DNA of 32,195 nt, taken from positions 1 to 32,195 of the forward strand of contig DRKQ01000037.1 in NCBI GenBank assembly GCA_011051685.1, given 5' to 3'. Shown here piece after piece: positions 1 to 7,739 of the stretch; the first letter of the stretch is position 1; the number at the start of each line of letters is the position of its first letter. The translations under genes and the position numbers were made by a program. The notes below the pieces were generated by a model that had not been told where the DNA came from, did no database searches, and was given only the letters and a program-made list of their open reading frames with translations. This DNA comes from Gammaproteobacteria bacterium (GTDB lineage: Bacteria; Pseudomonadota; Gammaproteobacteria; SZUA-152).

Positions 1-1
1 C

Positions 2-118
2 AGGTGCCCACATTGCATAACAGTGTTTGAGGCAGATCCGGAATACTATATAAATCGATTAGCTGGGAAAATCGAGTTTACTGGCGTTTTTTCTGAGGGG
101 CGGAGGTATTGCACGTAA
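2..118 (+). CDS. Possible 3' end of an unidentified gene cut by the window edge
   Basis: Frame 2 is open from the first bases to a TAA at 116-118. It reads as a plausible protein tail of 38 residues that starts with a Cys-Pro-His-Cys pair and ends Arg-Tyr-Cys-Thr. The composition (CxxC pair, few low-complexity residues) looks more like coding sequence than the other two frames, which stop early. There is no start codon in the window, so it could only be the end of a gene lying to the left. It is too short to assign a family, and chance is a real alternative. Confidence 0.3.
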   Translation, partial: RCPHCITVFEADPEYYINRLAGKIEFTGVFSEGRRYCT

Positions 119-514
119 TAAAAGTCAAAATATGACTGCTGTCCCACTAACGGCACTGGGCTTTTACGCAGTTGCTGAAGTCATTGCGGATCAGACAAAT
201 TGGCCCAATCTGAGACATGAATATTGCTGCTCTTTATTCCGGCATTCCTGCGCAGGCAGGAACATAAGCGCGAAGCAAGTTGAACTCCACAGGCAGCCCG
301 AAGGGTGAGCGCAGCGAATAATCCAGTGGTGTCAATGAGTGACGGGATCCCGGCCGCTGCCTGTCCCGGCAAAGGCCGGAGCCGGGATGACAAAACTGAT
401 GTATATGGGATGGCAGTGAGAAAATATATAATAAGATCATCCAACTCGGACATGCCTCCATGGACTTATGGGTGGCGCTTGGCGTAGAGGCGAACGAAAG
501 GAGATTAATCAACC
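119..514. other. Non-coding stretch with dispersed intergenic repeats
   Basis: No convincing gene was found here. ORFs in this stretch run through two palindromic repeat units and read as the low-complexity Arg/Leu/Pro-rich peptides such repeats give. The right end carries the ribosome binding site of the gene that begins at 515. Confidence 0.5.
236..391. repeat. Pair of palindromic intergenic repeats (REP-like)
   Basis: Two palindromes bound this segment. The first, near 243-261, has the core CCTGCGCAGGCAGG. The second, 341-391, reads on the minus strand as GTCATCCCGGC, then CCGGCC, and ends GGGATCCCGTC. This is the common proteobacterial layout of GTCATCCCGGC...GCCGGGATCC dispersed repeats. 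Assignment rests on pattern resemblance only; copy number elsewhere in the genome is unknown. Confidence 0.5.
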
Positions 515-1768
515 ATGCACACTTTTGCAGAGAGATCCACGACGGCTCAGCAGACCACCTCTACCAAGTCTACAACACCCAGGCGAACTCACTTTGGACG
601 ACGCCTTGGGGTAAATCAGACCCTCCAATTACAGCATACGCTAACGAATCAAAGTGCATTACGAGGAGTGAACTATCAAGTTCACTTATCTGATCCAGCT
701 GATGAAAAGCAAGCAACGGACCATCGATTGACTTCCATTGTATCAGCAGGAGTTCAGGACGCAGTAACTTCCACTGGTCAACCCCTCGAATCTTCGACAC
801 GCTCTTTTATGGAGCAGCGTTTTGGCCATGATTTTAGTCGCGTCAAGGTTCACACGGATACGAAAGCCATTGAGTCTTCTGCCGAATTGAATGCCCGAGC
901 ATATACCGTAGGTTCTGACATCGTGTTTGGAGAAGGGGAGTATGCGCCGGGAACACGCAACGGCCGCAGTCTAATTGCGCACGAACTCGCACATGTGGTT
1001 CAACAGCAGGAATCCACTTTATCAGCATTAAGTATGGTAGATGCAAATGATCCAAGCGAACAGGAAGCCGAGGCGGCTTCATCTGCCATCATGAACGGAA
1101 GGACTGTACCTTTTCTCCAACCTGGACTTGCCCGAATTGCTCGCCAGGAGGACACCACAGGTCGGCCTTCCGCACCAGCGGCTGAGGGTCGCGCTTATCC
1201 TAGGGTTAAGGTCTGGATCAACTCTTTTATCCCTCATGAGAAAGTAAATGGCCCGCCCGGCTATGAGTGCTTTTCGGGAGACAACCGCAGTTTTTCGAAT
1301 GACATTCACGCATCGTCGAGAACACATCAAGAGATAGAAGTTCAACCAGATTTAACACCCACGATCAACTGGAAGCACATCGGAACAACGCACGAAATCG
1401 ACTGTGAGACAGGTAGGGTACTCAAGTCAGATACCGCATCGACAGATGAACTGACCAACGGCCCGATCCGCGCCGGTCGAACAAGTGCGGACGTTCTTAT
1501 TTCTTTTTCAGGAGCGGCCAGCAATCCACTCGTGTTTGGTGCACCAGCTATAGATTTCCGCGCACTCTTTAGACTAAACTTACTAACACGCCAGTGTGAT
1601 CTAGAAATTGAGCACGATGGTTTTCCCGCCTACGAGGCATATGTTACTGCCAACAGCGGCGCTGGAGTCACAGTTTATACATATGACCCTATTGCGGCCG
1701 GGGAAGGTATTAACGCTCTATTCCCTCCCATGGATAAAAGCGGGAGTGCACGCAATATCTCATTCTGA
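515..1768 (+). CDS. DUF4157 (eCIS-core metallopeptidase-like) protein with separate C-terminal module
   Basis: A 417-residue protein with an AAGGAG ribosome binding site 11 bases before the ATG. Residues about 90-165 form a DUF4157 domain: the MEQRFGHDFSRVKVHTD signature (residues 99-115) is followed by the zinc-protease motif HELAH at 156-160. DUF4157 proteins are known to be linked with extracellular contractile injection systems (eCIS), as cargo or accessory proteins. A polar, Ala/Glu-rich linker follows (about 165-225). The C-terminal part, about 225-417, is rich in aromatic and beta-prone residues and contains GPPGYECFSGDNRSFS, which loosely recalls DUF3238-type domains. No signal peptide is seen, consistent with loading by a contractile particle rather than Sec export. 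No eCIS structural gene lies in the window, so the delivery link is inference. Confidence 0.75.
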   Translation: MHTFAERSTTAQQTTSTKSTTPRRTHFGRRLGVNQTLQLQHTLTNQSALRGVNYQVHLSDPADEKQATDHRLTSIVSAGVQDAVTSTGQPLESSTRSFMEQRFGHDFSRVKVHTDTKAIESSAELNARAYTVGSDIVFGEGEYAPGTRNGRSLIAHELAHVVQQQESTLSALSMVDANDPSEQEAEAASSAIMNGRTVPFLQPGLARIARQEDTTGRPSAPAAEGRAYPRVKVWINSFIPHEKVNGPPGYECFSGDNRSFSNDIHASSRTHQEIEVQPDLTPTINWKHIGTTHEIDCETGRVLKSDTASTDELTNGPIRAGRTSADVLISFSGAASNPLVFGAPAIDFRALFRLNLLTRQCDLEIEHDGFPAYEAYVTANSGAGVTVYTYDPIAAGEGINALFPPMDKSGSARNISF

Positions 1769-1855
1769 CTACTATGTTGCCCTAACCCTTTACTGCAGCC
1801 GACTACCTGCCGCGCCCGGTGGCGGTTGAGCTTGAACGCTGGCTAACAAATACGA

Positions 1856-2272
1856 ATGGACATTGAGTATAAAATCAACAAACCAATAACTTCCAATCAA
1901 TTCATTGGGTTATTGGAGAGATCAAGGCTTGCTGAACGCAGGCCCATTCATAATTTAGAATGCATGGAAGGTGTTGTTAATAATAGCAATCTTGTTGTAA
2001 GCGCATGGGATGCTGATGAATTGATCGGAATAGCCCGTTCAGTCACGGATTTTCATTACGCCTGCTATCTATCAGATCTTGCGGTAGATCAAAAACAACA
2101 AGGTAAGGGGGTTGGTAAAAAGCTGCTAGCCCTTACACAGGAGCAATTAAATGAGGAATGTAAATTAATTCTTGTGGCCGCTCCGAATGCGAACTCATAT
2201 TATGAGCATTTAGGGTTTGAAAACATCCCCAGGTGTTGGACCCTAGATCGTGAGAAGAAAATAATCTGCTAG
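1856..2272 (+). CDS. GNAT-family N-acetyltransferase
   Basis: A 138-residue protein of usual GNAT length. The acetyl-CoA binding motif A is clear near residues 76-91: a beta strand LSDLAVD followed by the Q-x-x-G-x-G pyrophosphate loop QQGKGVG and the helix KKLLALTQEQL. The C-terminal part ends with NANSYYEHLGFENIPRCW, the usual motif B region with YxxxGF. The substrate cannot be told from sequence. The gene is AT-richer than the housekeeping genes to its right and sits 87 bases after the DUF4157 gene on the same strand. A toxin-neutralising or modifying role for that neighbour is possible but has no direct support. Confidence 0.85.
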   Translation: MDIEYKINKPITSNQFIGLLERSRLAERRPIHNLECMEGVVNNSNLVVSAWDADELIGIARSVTDFHYACYLSDLAVDQKQQGKGVGKKLLALTQEQLNEECKLILVAAPNANSYYEHLGFENIPRCWTLDREKKIIC

Positions 2273-2340
2273 CAACCACATCAGCCGCTCCGCTTTGCGG
2301 CGCGTGCTTGTGGATCATCATGTGTAAATCGCAACACCTT

Positions 2341-2370
2341 AGAGACCTTTGATTAATTCATGGAACGCGA
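2341..2370. repeat. 30-bp repeat, copy 1 (element-end-like)
   Basis: This 30-bp stretch recurs at 22664-22693 in the same orientation with 27 of 30 bases matching. The shared core is GATTAATT, then T/C-ATGGAACGCGA. It lies between two genes, just before the ribosome binding site of the DUF4396 gene. It could be the end of a lost insertion sequence or part of a small non-autonomous element. No transposase remnant is seen beside it. Confidence 0.55.
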
Positions 2371-2412
2371 GACCGTTGCATAAGCCCACCACACAAAAAC
2401 CCAGGAAAAAAT

Positions 2413-3252
2413 ATGTTATCAGGAGTAATGCTGCTTTGGTTTATTCTTACGGCTATTTCAGTACTGTTTGTCGCCATTGACAGCATAAAGACACCAGAGT
2501 CGCCAGTCTTAAAATGGGGCTTCATATTACTTACAGCATACACGGGGCCCGTTGGCGCATTCCTCTATGTCCTGGGCTGCCGCGAACCACTTCCCGGCCT
2601 ACATGAAAAATATACGCAAACACTCTGGCGCCAGGTGCTGGGCTCCACGATGCATTGTGTTGCCGGTGACGGTCTGGGAATTATCGCCGGCGCCATACTT
2701 GGCGGAATCATTCACTTATCCAAGCCCGCGGAGATAGGGCTTGAATACCTTCTTGGTTTTGGCTTTGGCTGGACGATTTTTCAGGCCTTATTCATGAAGG
2801 ACTCGTCCGGGGGCTCGTTCTTCAAGGCCTTGAAAAATACTTTTATTCCCGAGCTGGTCTCCATGAACTACCTGATGGCCGCGATGGTCATCATAACGAG
2901 CTTCGGGATGAGCATGGTGCCCGGAAGCAACAATCCACTAAACCCGGAATTCTGGTTTATCATGTCTATGGCGTTACTCGTAGGATTCATTGCGGCTTAT
3001 CCGATTAACTGGTGGCTGGTATCCAACCACATGAAACATGGCATGATGACGGTACGGCCCAGCGACGATGATGGCACAGGCATGCAAGGCCATCCTGTGA
3101 CAGGCCATTCCAGTCACGCAGTCACTGCTGAAGAACATACCCATGAAAAGCATGAAAGCAGGGTAACGCACGGCATGATCGGATTCATGGTGGCTCTGTC
3201 ATTTGTCGTATTGGGCATTGGCGTCAGCATTGCTATTTTCTATGGCGCATGA
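2413..3252 (+). CDS. DUF4396 domain integral membrane protein with His-rich tail
   Basis: A 279-residue polytopic membrane protein with about six or seven hydrophobic segments (near residues 3-22, 31-51, 83-100, 108-125, 147-167, 178-200 and 256-277). The central portion, including STMHCVAGDGLGIIAGA and VSMNYLMAAMV, matches what I know of DUF4396, whose function is not established. Between the last two membrane segments is a stretch of about 50 residues rich in histidine (GHPVTGHSSH, EEHTHEKHESR), suggesting metal binding or metal-dependent regulation. An AGGA ribosome binding site precedes the ATG. A cytochrome c gene follows 128 bases downstream on the same strand. Confidence 0.75.
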   Translation: MLSGVMLLWFILTAISVLFVAIDSIKTPESPVLKWGFILLTAYTGPVGAFLYVLGCREPLPGLHEKYTQTLWRQVLGSTMHCVAGDGLGIIAGAILGGIIHLSKPAEIGLEYLLGFGFGWTIFQALFMKDSSGGSFFKALKNTFIPELVSMNYLMAAMVIITSFGMSMVPGSNNPLNPEFWFIMSMALLVGFIAAYPINWWLVSNHMKHGMMTVRPSDDDGTGMQGHPVTGHSSHAVTAEEHTHEKHESRVTHGMIGFMVALSFVVLGIGVSIAIFYGA

Positions 3253-3380
3253 AGCATTAGCTCGAATACCACCAAATAATGGCACCAACAAGCAGTGCCA
3301 AAAGATACCTTCACGAACTGCTGGTATCATGAAGTATCATTGCCCGAACCTCCCAGTGACTCAAAAAGCCACAGATCGAA

Positions 3381-3815
3381 ATGATCAACAAATATCCCTA
3401 TACACTACTCTACACACTTCTGCTGACCACCACACTGCTGAGCGTCGACACCCTCGCCGAGACCGGCAAACGCCCCGATGTGGCTAGTGCTAAAAACGGT
3501 AAGCCACTCTACGAAACCTATTGCCAGTCCTGCCATGGTGAGCAAGGCGTGGGCGAACCGGCCCCGCCCATGAGTATCCGTGACCCGTCCTTTTTCTTCG
3601 CACCGGCACTGGATGACAGCCAGCATGCCTGGCATCACAGCGATGAAGACCTGGTGAAATTCATTCTCGAGGGATCGCCACGCACGCCGCGCATGGTGGC
3701 CTGGAAAAAGGTGCTCTCCAGAACGGACGTGAGGAACATCGTTGCCTACATAAAGAGCCTGTGGGGAGATCGCGCCATCAAGTGCCAGGGTCCCAAGCAC
3801 ATGTCGTGTATGTAA
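3381..3815 (+). CDS. Small class I c-type cytochrome
   Basis: A 144-residue exported protein. An N-terminal hydrophobic stretch (residues about 8-22) serves as signal peptide or anchor. It is followed by a single haem attachment site, CQSCH at 48-52, in the usual YCQSCHGEQGVGEPAPP context. Met105 in TPRMVAW is the likely axial ligand. The C-terminal helix has the standard DVRNIVAYIKSLW form. It probably works as a periplasmic electron carrier; no oxidase or dehydrogenase partner lies beside it. The gene converges on the redoxin gene, with 20 bases between the two stop codons. Confidence 0.88.
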   Translation: MINKYPYTLLYTLLLTTTLLSVDTLAETGKRPDVASAKNGKPLYETYCQSCHGEQGVGEPAPPMSIRDPSFFFAPALDDSQHAWHHSDEDLVKFILEGSPRTPRMVAWKKVLSRTDVRNIVAYIKSLWGDRAIKCQGPKHMSCM

Positions 3816-3835
3816 GATTCCCTGGCAGCCGGGCG

Positions 3836-4345
3836 CTATTTCCCGCTCTCTTTTTCAATAAACGACTCGATCAGCTTCACCGGCACGGCGCCCACCTGCG
3901 CGGCGCGCAGTTCGCCGCTGGGGGAGTAGACCAGGAAAGTGGGAGTGCCCACCCAGGGCTGACCGGTGAGCTGGGTGTAGAGTCCCATCACGGTTTGTGG
4001 CTCGCCAATGAGATTGTCGAAACTGACCTTGTGGCGCTGAATGAATTTTTCCGCCTCGGGTTTTTTCTCTGAGCCATCCAGGGTCACTCCGAGGATGACG
4101 GCGTCCTTGTCCTTGTGGGCGCGATGAAAGGCGTCGTAGTTTTCAGCCTCGGCATTGCACACGTGGCAGTCGGAGGCCCAGATCATAACTACGGTCCATT
4201 TTCCCTTACCGGTGTAGTCGTTCAGGGTGTGGAGGTTGCCGTCGAAGTCCTGCAGCAGGCCCATGCCTGAGATGGCGGCTATTGCCGTGCCGGTCAGCCA
4301 GAAGGCGGCGAGGGCGAGGATGCGAAGCGGAGTCGTGTGTTTCAT
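3836..4345 (-). CDS. TlpA/ResA-like periplasmic thioredoxin-fold protein
   Basis: A 169-residue protein with an N-terminal signal peptide (residues 1-24, ending AIAA). A redoxin fold follows: the beta strand KWTVVMIWAS leads to the active site DCHVC (Cys60, Cys63), and the cis-proline loop VGTPTF lies near residue 134. CHVC is not the thioredoxin CGPC, which points to an adapted redox potential. TlpA-like proteins reduce periplasmic disulfides, for example in cytochrome c assembly or copper handling. An AAGGAT ribosome binding site supports the start. It lies about 186 bases downstream of gshA on the same strand, separated by a palindromic repeat. Confidence 0.82.
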   Translation of the reverse strand: MKHTTPLRILALAAFWLTGTAIAAISGMGLLQDFDGNLHTLNDYTGKGKWTVVMIWASDCHVCNAEAENYDAFHRAHKDKDAVILGVTLDGSEKKPEAEKFIQRHKVSFDNLIGEPQTVMGLYTQLTGQPWVGTPTFLVYSPSGELRAAQVGAVPVKLIESFIEKESGK

Positions 4346-4437
4346 TGGTTATCCTTTTATCGCTTGTGTCTGTTGGTGATTTCGAGAGGGTAAGGGGAAA
4401 AGCTTTCCATCCAGTCATTCATTCTGCCCGAGGCTGT

Positions 4438-4482
4438 CACCCCTCACCTCGGCCCTCTCTCCTCAAGGGGAGAGGGGGTATT
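4438..4482. repeat. Palindromic repeat between gshA and the redoxin gene
   Basis: A stem is formed by CCCTCTC (4453-4459) and GAGAGGG (4470-4476), set in a context starting CCCTCACCTCGGCCCTC. This is a widespread proteobacterial intergenic repeat type. It could stop or protect the gshA transcript, but there is no clear U-run on either side, so I call it a repeat and not a terminator. Confidence 0.5.
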
Positions 4483-4531
4483 CACTGCACTGTTCCTCAG
4501 TCGCACCAGCGGCCGGTTTGTGACAAGAGGA

Positions 4532-6121
4532 TCAACCCGCCTGGGCGAAATAGCGCTGCAGGTAGCTGGCAAAGGGCTCGGTACTTTCGGCCTCCAGTGC
4601 ACGCTGGCGGGCCCAGGATTCCTCCGCCAGTTGTACGAAACGGGCCTGTAGCTGCGGGTCTTCGGGCAGGGCGCGGAAATAGTGCTGGTGCTGTTGCGAC
4701 ATGCGCAGGGCGAAGTGGAAGAACCCCTCGCCGTTGGCGCGCATCTCCGCCAGCATGCGCGCCGAGGGGGTGCGGTCCGGGTCCTGCACCTTGTCCGCCT
4801 GGCGGGCCAGGGCTTTGCTGTAAGGAGCATTGGTGTGACCCTCGTCCAACACCTCACATATACCCCTCATGGCCTCAAGGATTTCCGCGGCCCACTCCCT
4901 AAGGCGCACCTTTTTACCCTGGCGATGGAGCATGAGCCGCGGGTCGCGGCCGCGGTGGGCGGTGGCCAGTTCGTTGTGATCGATGTCCTTGCGCTCCCGG
5001 GCGTCGATGAGCGGGCTTTCGTGCAACAGGCAGAACACCAGGAAGGCCTCGAGGAAACGCAGCTGGTACTCGTTGATGCCCAGTGGGTCGTAGGCGTTGA
5101 CATCGATGGAGCGCAGCTCCACGTATTGCACACCGCGCCGGCGCAGGGCGTGGATGGGCTTTTCGAACACGTCGGTGAGCTGCTTGGGGCGGATGGTGGA
5201 GTAATACTCGTTTTCGATCTGCAGGCGGTTGGGATTGAGCTGCTGAAAATAACCGTCCACCTCCACGCCCAGTTTTTCGTAGTCGGGGTGCGGGGTTTCC
5301 ATGGCCTGCTCCAGGCTGGCGGTGTAGCTGGTCAGGCTGTCGTAGCTGGCCTTCACTCCCACCTCCGCCTCCTTGTTGTTCTGATATCCGATGTCGCCCA
5401 TGCGCAGCGAGGTGGCGTATTCCTGGTAATAGGTGTTTTCGTTGAAGGTATCGAGTTGGGTGGGTTTGCCTCCAAGGAAGGATTTACACACTGCCGGGGA
5501 GGCGCCGAACAAATAGGGCACCAGCCAGCCGAAGCGTTGCAGGTTGCGGATCAGGGCGAAATACTGCGCAGAAACAAAGTCTTTGGCGGCGCCCCTGTCC
5601 TGTTCCAGATACTGATAGGCAGGCCAGAAGTCATCCGCAAAGGAATAATTGAAATGCACCCCGGCGATGACCTGCATCACCCGCCCGTAGCGCAGGCCCA
5701 GGCCGCGGCGGTACACGGTTTTCATGATCCCGGGATTGGAGCTGCCGTACTGGGCGATGGGGATGCTGGTCTCGCCGGCCACCACGCAGGGCATGGAGGT
5801 AGCCCACAGCAGTTCGTTGTCGGTCTCGGCATCCAGTACGCCATAGACGAATTGCTGGGTGTCACGCAGGAAATCCAGGGCCGGGGGAATGCCGTCACAG
5901 GGGGGTGTGACAAATTCCATCATCGCCTCGGAATAGTCGGTGGTGATGTAGGGGTGGGTGAGCGGTGAGCCCAGCGCATGGGGATGTGGGGTCTGCGCCA
6001 GGCTGCCCTCGGGGGAGACACGCAGACTCTCTTTCTCCACGCCGATGCGGCTTTGCGCCAACAGGCGCTTGCCCCCGTGATTCAGTAGTTTTGAGAGCCG
6101 CTGTTCAGCGATGCGATACAA
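4532..6121 (-). CDS. gshA: Glutamate-cysteine ligase (gamma-glutamylcysteine synthetase)
   Basis: A 529-residue protein, close in length to E. coli GshA (518). It catalyses the ATP-dependent joining of glutamate and cysteine, the first and rate-limiting step of glutathione synthesis, in the cytoplasm. Family features seen in order: RIGVEKESLRVSPEGSLAQTPHP near the N-terminus, YITTDYSEAMMEFVTPP (substrate site), GVHFNYS, and QIENEYYSTIRPK followed by GVQYVELRSIDVN. All are hallmarks of the gammaproteobacterial class I GshA. gshB is not in the window. The next gene downstream on the strand is the TlpA-like redoxin. Confidence 0.97.
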   Translation of the reverse strand: MYRIAEQRLSKLLNHGGKRLLAQSRIGVEKESLRVSPEGSLAQTPHPHALGSPLTHPYITTDYSEAMMEFVTPPCDGIPPALDFLRDTQQFVYGVLDAETDNELLWATSMPCVVAGETSIPIAQYGSSNPGIMKTVYRRGLGLRYGRVMQVIAGVHFNYSFADDFWPAYQYLEQDRGAAKDFVSAQYFALIRNLQRFGWLVPYLFGASPAVCKSFLGGKPTQLDTFNENTYYQEYATSLRMGDIGYQNNKEAEVGVKASYDSLTSYTASLEQAMETPHPDYEKLGVEVDGYFQQLNPNRLQIENEYYSTIRPKQLTDVFEKPIHALRRRGVQYVELRSIDVNAYDPLGINEYQLRFLEAFLVFCLLHESPLIDARERKDIDHNELATAHRGRDPRLMLHRQGKKVRLREWAAEILEAMRGICEVLDEGHTNAPYSKALARQADKVQDPDRTPSARMLAEMRANGEGFFHFALRMSQQHQHYFRALPEDPQLQARFVQLAEESWARQRALEAESTEPFASYLQRYFAQAG

Positions 6122-6165
6122 TCCGTGCCCCTATTATCCGTGCGAAGCGGCTAATTGTGCCGCAA

Positions 6166-6573
6166 TCAGGGCAGAAAATCACTTCGCTCCGCCATCACCG
6201 GGGCGCTGGCCGCACACTCGTAAAACACCTTGACGGCATAGCTGTGCGGTGATCCCTGCCACAAGTAGGCCGCCAGCATGAGACTCAGCACCGGCTCATC
6301 GAAACGGGTGTCGGCATCGGCCACCCAATTCTCATCGCTACCTGCCAGGCGGGTCATGCGGGCAGTGAGCTCCACCACGTGTTCCGGCGGCACCCCCAGG
6401 CGGGCATTGATCACCGAATCCATACCGATCATGGCATGGGAAAAACAGGTTTGCATGTGACCGCTGAACACCGGCACATCGGACGGGCCATTGCCCCACA
6501 CCTGCGTATCAAAGGCCTGCGCCGTGGTGCTCATGCAGATTGCGATAACGATCATCCATTGGCGGTACTTCAT
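6166..6573 (-). CDS. Small exported protein of unknown function
   Basis: The start at 6573 is chosen because a strong AGGAGG lies 7 bases before it and a clean signal peptide follows (MKYRQWMIVIAICMSTTAQA). The reading frame continues upstream but lacks such signals. The 135-residue product would be about 115 residues after cleavage, with two cysteines (in MQTCFSH and YECAAS). It has helical segments (VPPEHVVELTARM, EPVLSLMLAAYLW). I do not recognise a family. It lies 44 bases upstream of gshA on the same strand and could share its transcript. Confidence 0.7.
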   Translation of the reverse strand: MKYRQWMIVIAICMSTTAQAFDTQVWGNGPSDVPVFSGHMQTCFSHAMIGMDSVINARLGVPPEHVVELTARMTRLAGSDENWVADADTRFDEPVLSLMLAAYLWQGSPHSYAVKVFYECAASAPVMAERSDFLP

Positions 6574-6940
6574 GGTGCGCCTCCTGTGGCTTGTCCACGA
6601 CGACCTTGCGGTACGGCAGACAATGCAGTTGGTGCGCCCCCCTCGCATCATTCATCATTTGACTGTCAGACAGTAACTCTTTGCTGCAGTCTTGTTACAG
6701 ACCGGTTTGTTAAAGCATAGCTGGCTTTTTAATCGACGCGAGAAAACCTGTCTGTAAAACACAGATGCATGATGACACTGCGTGTTACGCAGCATACGCG
6801 GCAATAGCGGCCAATAAATAAAGTTTATATTGTACAGCGAGGAACACTCGGTGCAGCTCATGCCCGAGGCGAGAACCGATAGAACAATTTAATCAGCTCT
6901 GGATTTGAAAAAGGTTCGAAAGGTGTGACGCAAAAGACGC
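6574..6940. other. 367-base intergenic region
   Basis: No gene is supported here. The one ORF present has low-complexity content and no ribosome binding site. The region holds a perfect 13-bp palindrome at 6662-6674 and a tight hairpin at 6778-6792 (CTGCGT, GTT loop, ACGCAG). It probably carries the promoter of the exported-protein gene that starts at 6573. Confidence 0.5.
6662..6674. promoter_or_regulatory. Perfect palindrome, operator-like
   Basis: ACTGTC A GACAGT is a perfect 6-1-6 inverted repeat about 90 bases upstream of the minus-strand gene starting at 6573. The size fits a dimeric repressor site. No matching site was seen elsewhere in the window and no regulator gene is adjacent, so this is only a candidate. 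Confidence 0.25.
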
Positions 6941-7219
6941 TCAGTCACAGTAACAAAAACGACCACAGCCCAGGGCATCGATATCCCCGGCCTTCAGACG
7001 GGTGGTGAGTTTTTCAGTGGGGGGCACGTTTTCCATGCCATCGGAGAGTTCGGGATGGATGAGACCAATAAACTCGTCACCATCGATATCGGTAATCTCT
7101 ACCCAGACATTGCGTTCCGTCCACTGGATACGCACGTAACAGCCCGGACCAAGGTCTTCCAGCCTTTTACAATCGGGCGCTGTAAACGGATCTGCAACTA
7201 CGTTTGAATACGTTGTCAT
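6941..7219 (-). CDS. Small hypothetical protein with Cys-rich C-terminus
   Basis: A 92-residue acidic protein of no family I recognise. The middle (YVRIQWTERNVWVEITDIDG, then EFIGLIHPEL) reads as a small beta barrel of alternating hydrophobic and polar residues. The last residues are CGRFCYCD, three cysteines within eight residues, which could bind a metal or be a redox site. A GGGGAAG ribosome binding site precedes the ATG. It is divergent from msrB, with 130 bases between the two starts that must hold both promoters. Confidence 0.7.
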   Translation of the reverse strand: MTTYSNVVADPFTAPDCKRLEDLGPGCYVRIQWTERNVWVEITDIDGDEFIGLIHPELSDGMENVPPTEKLTTRLKAGDIDALGCGRFCYCD

Positions 7220-7349
7220 CGACTTCCCCAGGTCGGTTCAACAAACCTCCGCTGACACTACCACTGGGGCAGATACAGTAATCATTCATCCCTCTCACAA
7301 CAGAGTATACTGAACACCATCAATATCGCGCCACCCCCGGGAGACCCGC

Positions 7350-7739
7350 ATGAGCAATGAAACCTGGAAAGACAAACTCAGCGCGGAACAATACCGCATC
7401 ACCCGGGAAGGTGGCACCGAACCGCCTTTTAGCGGCGCCTATTATGCGAATAAAGAAGCCGGCTCTTATCACTGTGTGTGCTGTAACGCGCCACTGTTTC
7501 ATTCCCGGCAAAAGTACGACTCCGGCAGCGGCTGGCCCAGTTTCTGGGCACCCGTGAAGGAGTCCGCCATCAAGACGCTTGCCGACCATAGCCACGGCAT
7601 GCTGCGTACCGAGACCCGCTGTGCTCAGTGTGACGCACACCTGGGCCACGTATTCGAGGATGGTCCGCCGCCCACGGGGCTACGATACTGTATCAACTCT
7701 GCTGCACTGAACTTTGTGGCGGACGATGAACAGGACTAA
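7350..7739 (+). CDS. msrB: Peptide-methionine (R)-S-oxide reductase
   Basis: A 129-residue cytoplasmic MsrB, full length for the single-domain form. It reduces the R-epimer of methionine sulfoxide in proteins. Seen: the structural zinc site as two CxxC pairs (CVCC near residue 32 and CAQC near 81), the conserved [10 protein letters not shown], the RTETRC segment, [18 protein letters not shown], and the catalytic cysteine in RYCINS. A GGGAG ribosome binding site precedes the start. The next gene begins 14 bases inside this one, suggesting translational coupling. Confidence 0.97.
   Translation: MSNETWKDKLSAEQYRITREGGTEPPFSGAYYANKEAGSYHCVCCNAPLFHSRQKYDSGSGWPSFWAPVKESAIKTLADHSHGMLRTETRCAQCDAHLGHVFEDGPPPTGLRYCINSAALNFVADDEQD

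Noticed and set aside
1770-1835. Possible integron attC site after the DUF4157 gene (CCTAAC ... GTTGAGC)
   Set aside because: The outer boxes pair poorly and the inner part does not form the two box pairs expected of attC. No integrase gene or second convincing site is present, and the hairpin after the GNAT gene (about 2274-2315) also lacks the core boxes.
4682-5968. A 428-codon open frame on the plus strand opposite gshA
   Set aside because: It is antisense to a clearly recognised gshA. The product has the His/Gly/Val-rich bias expected from the complement of GC-rich coding DNA and no recognisable domain.
6905-6925. T-loop-like string GGTTCGAAA suggesting a tRNA
   Set aside because: No acceptor, D-arm or anticodon-arm pairing could be built around it.
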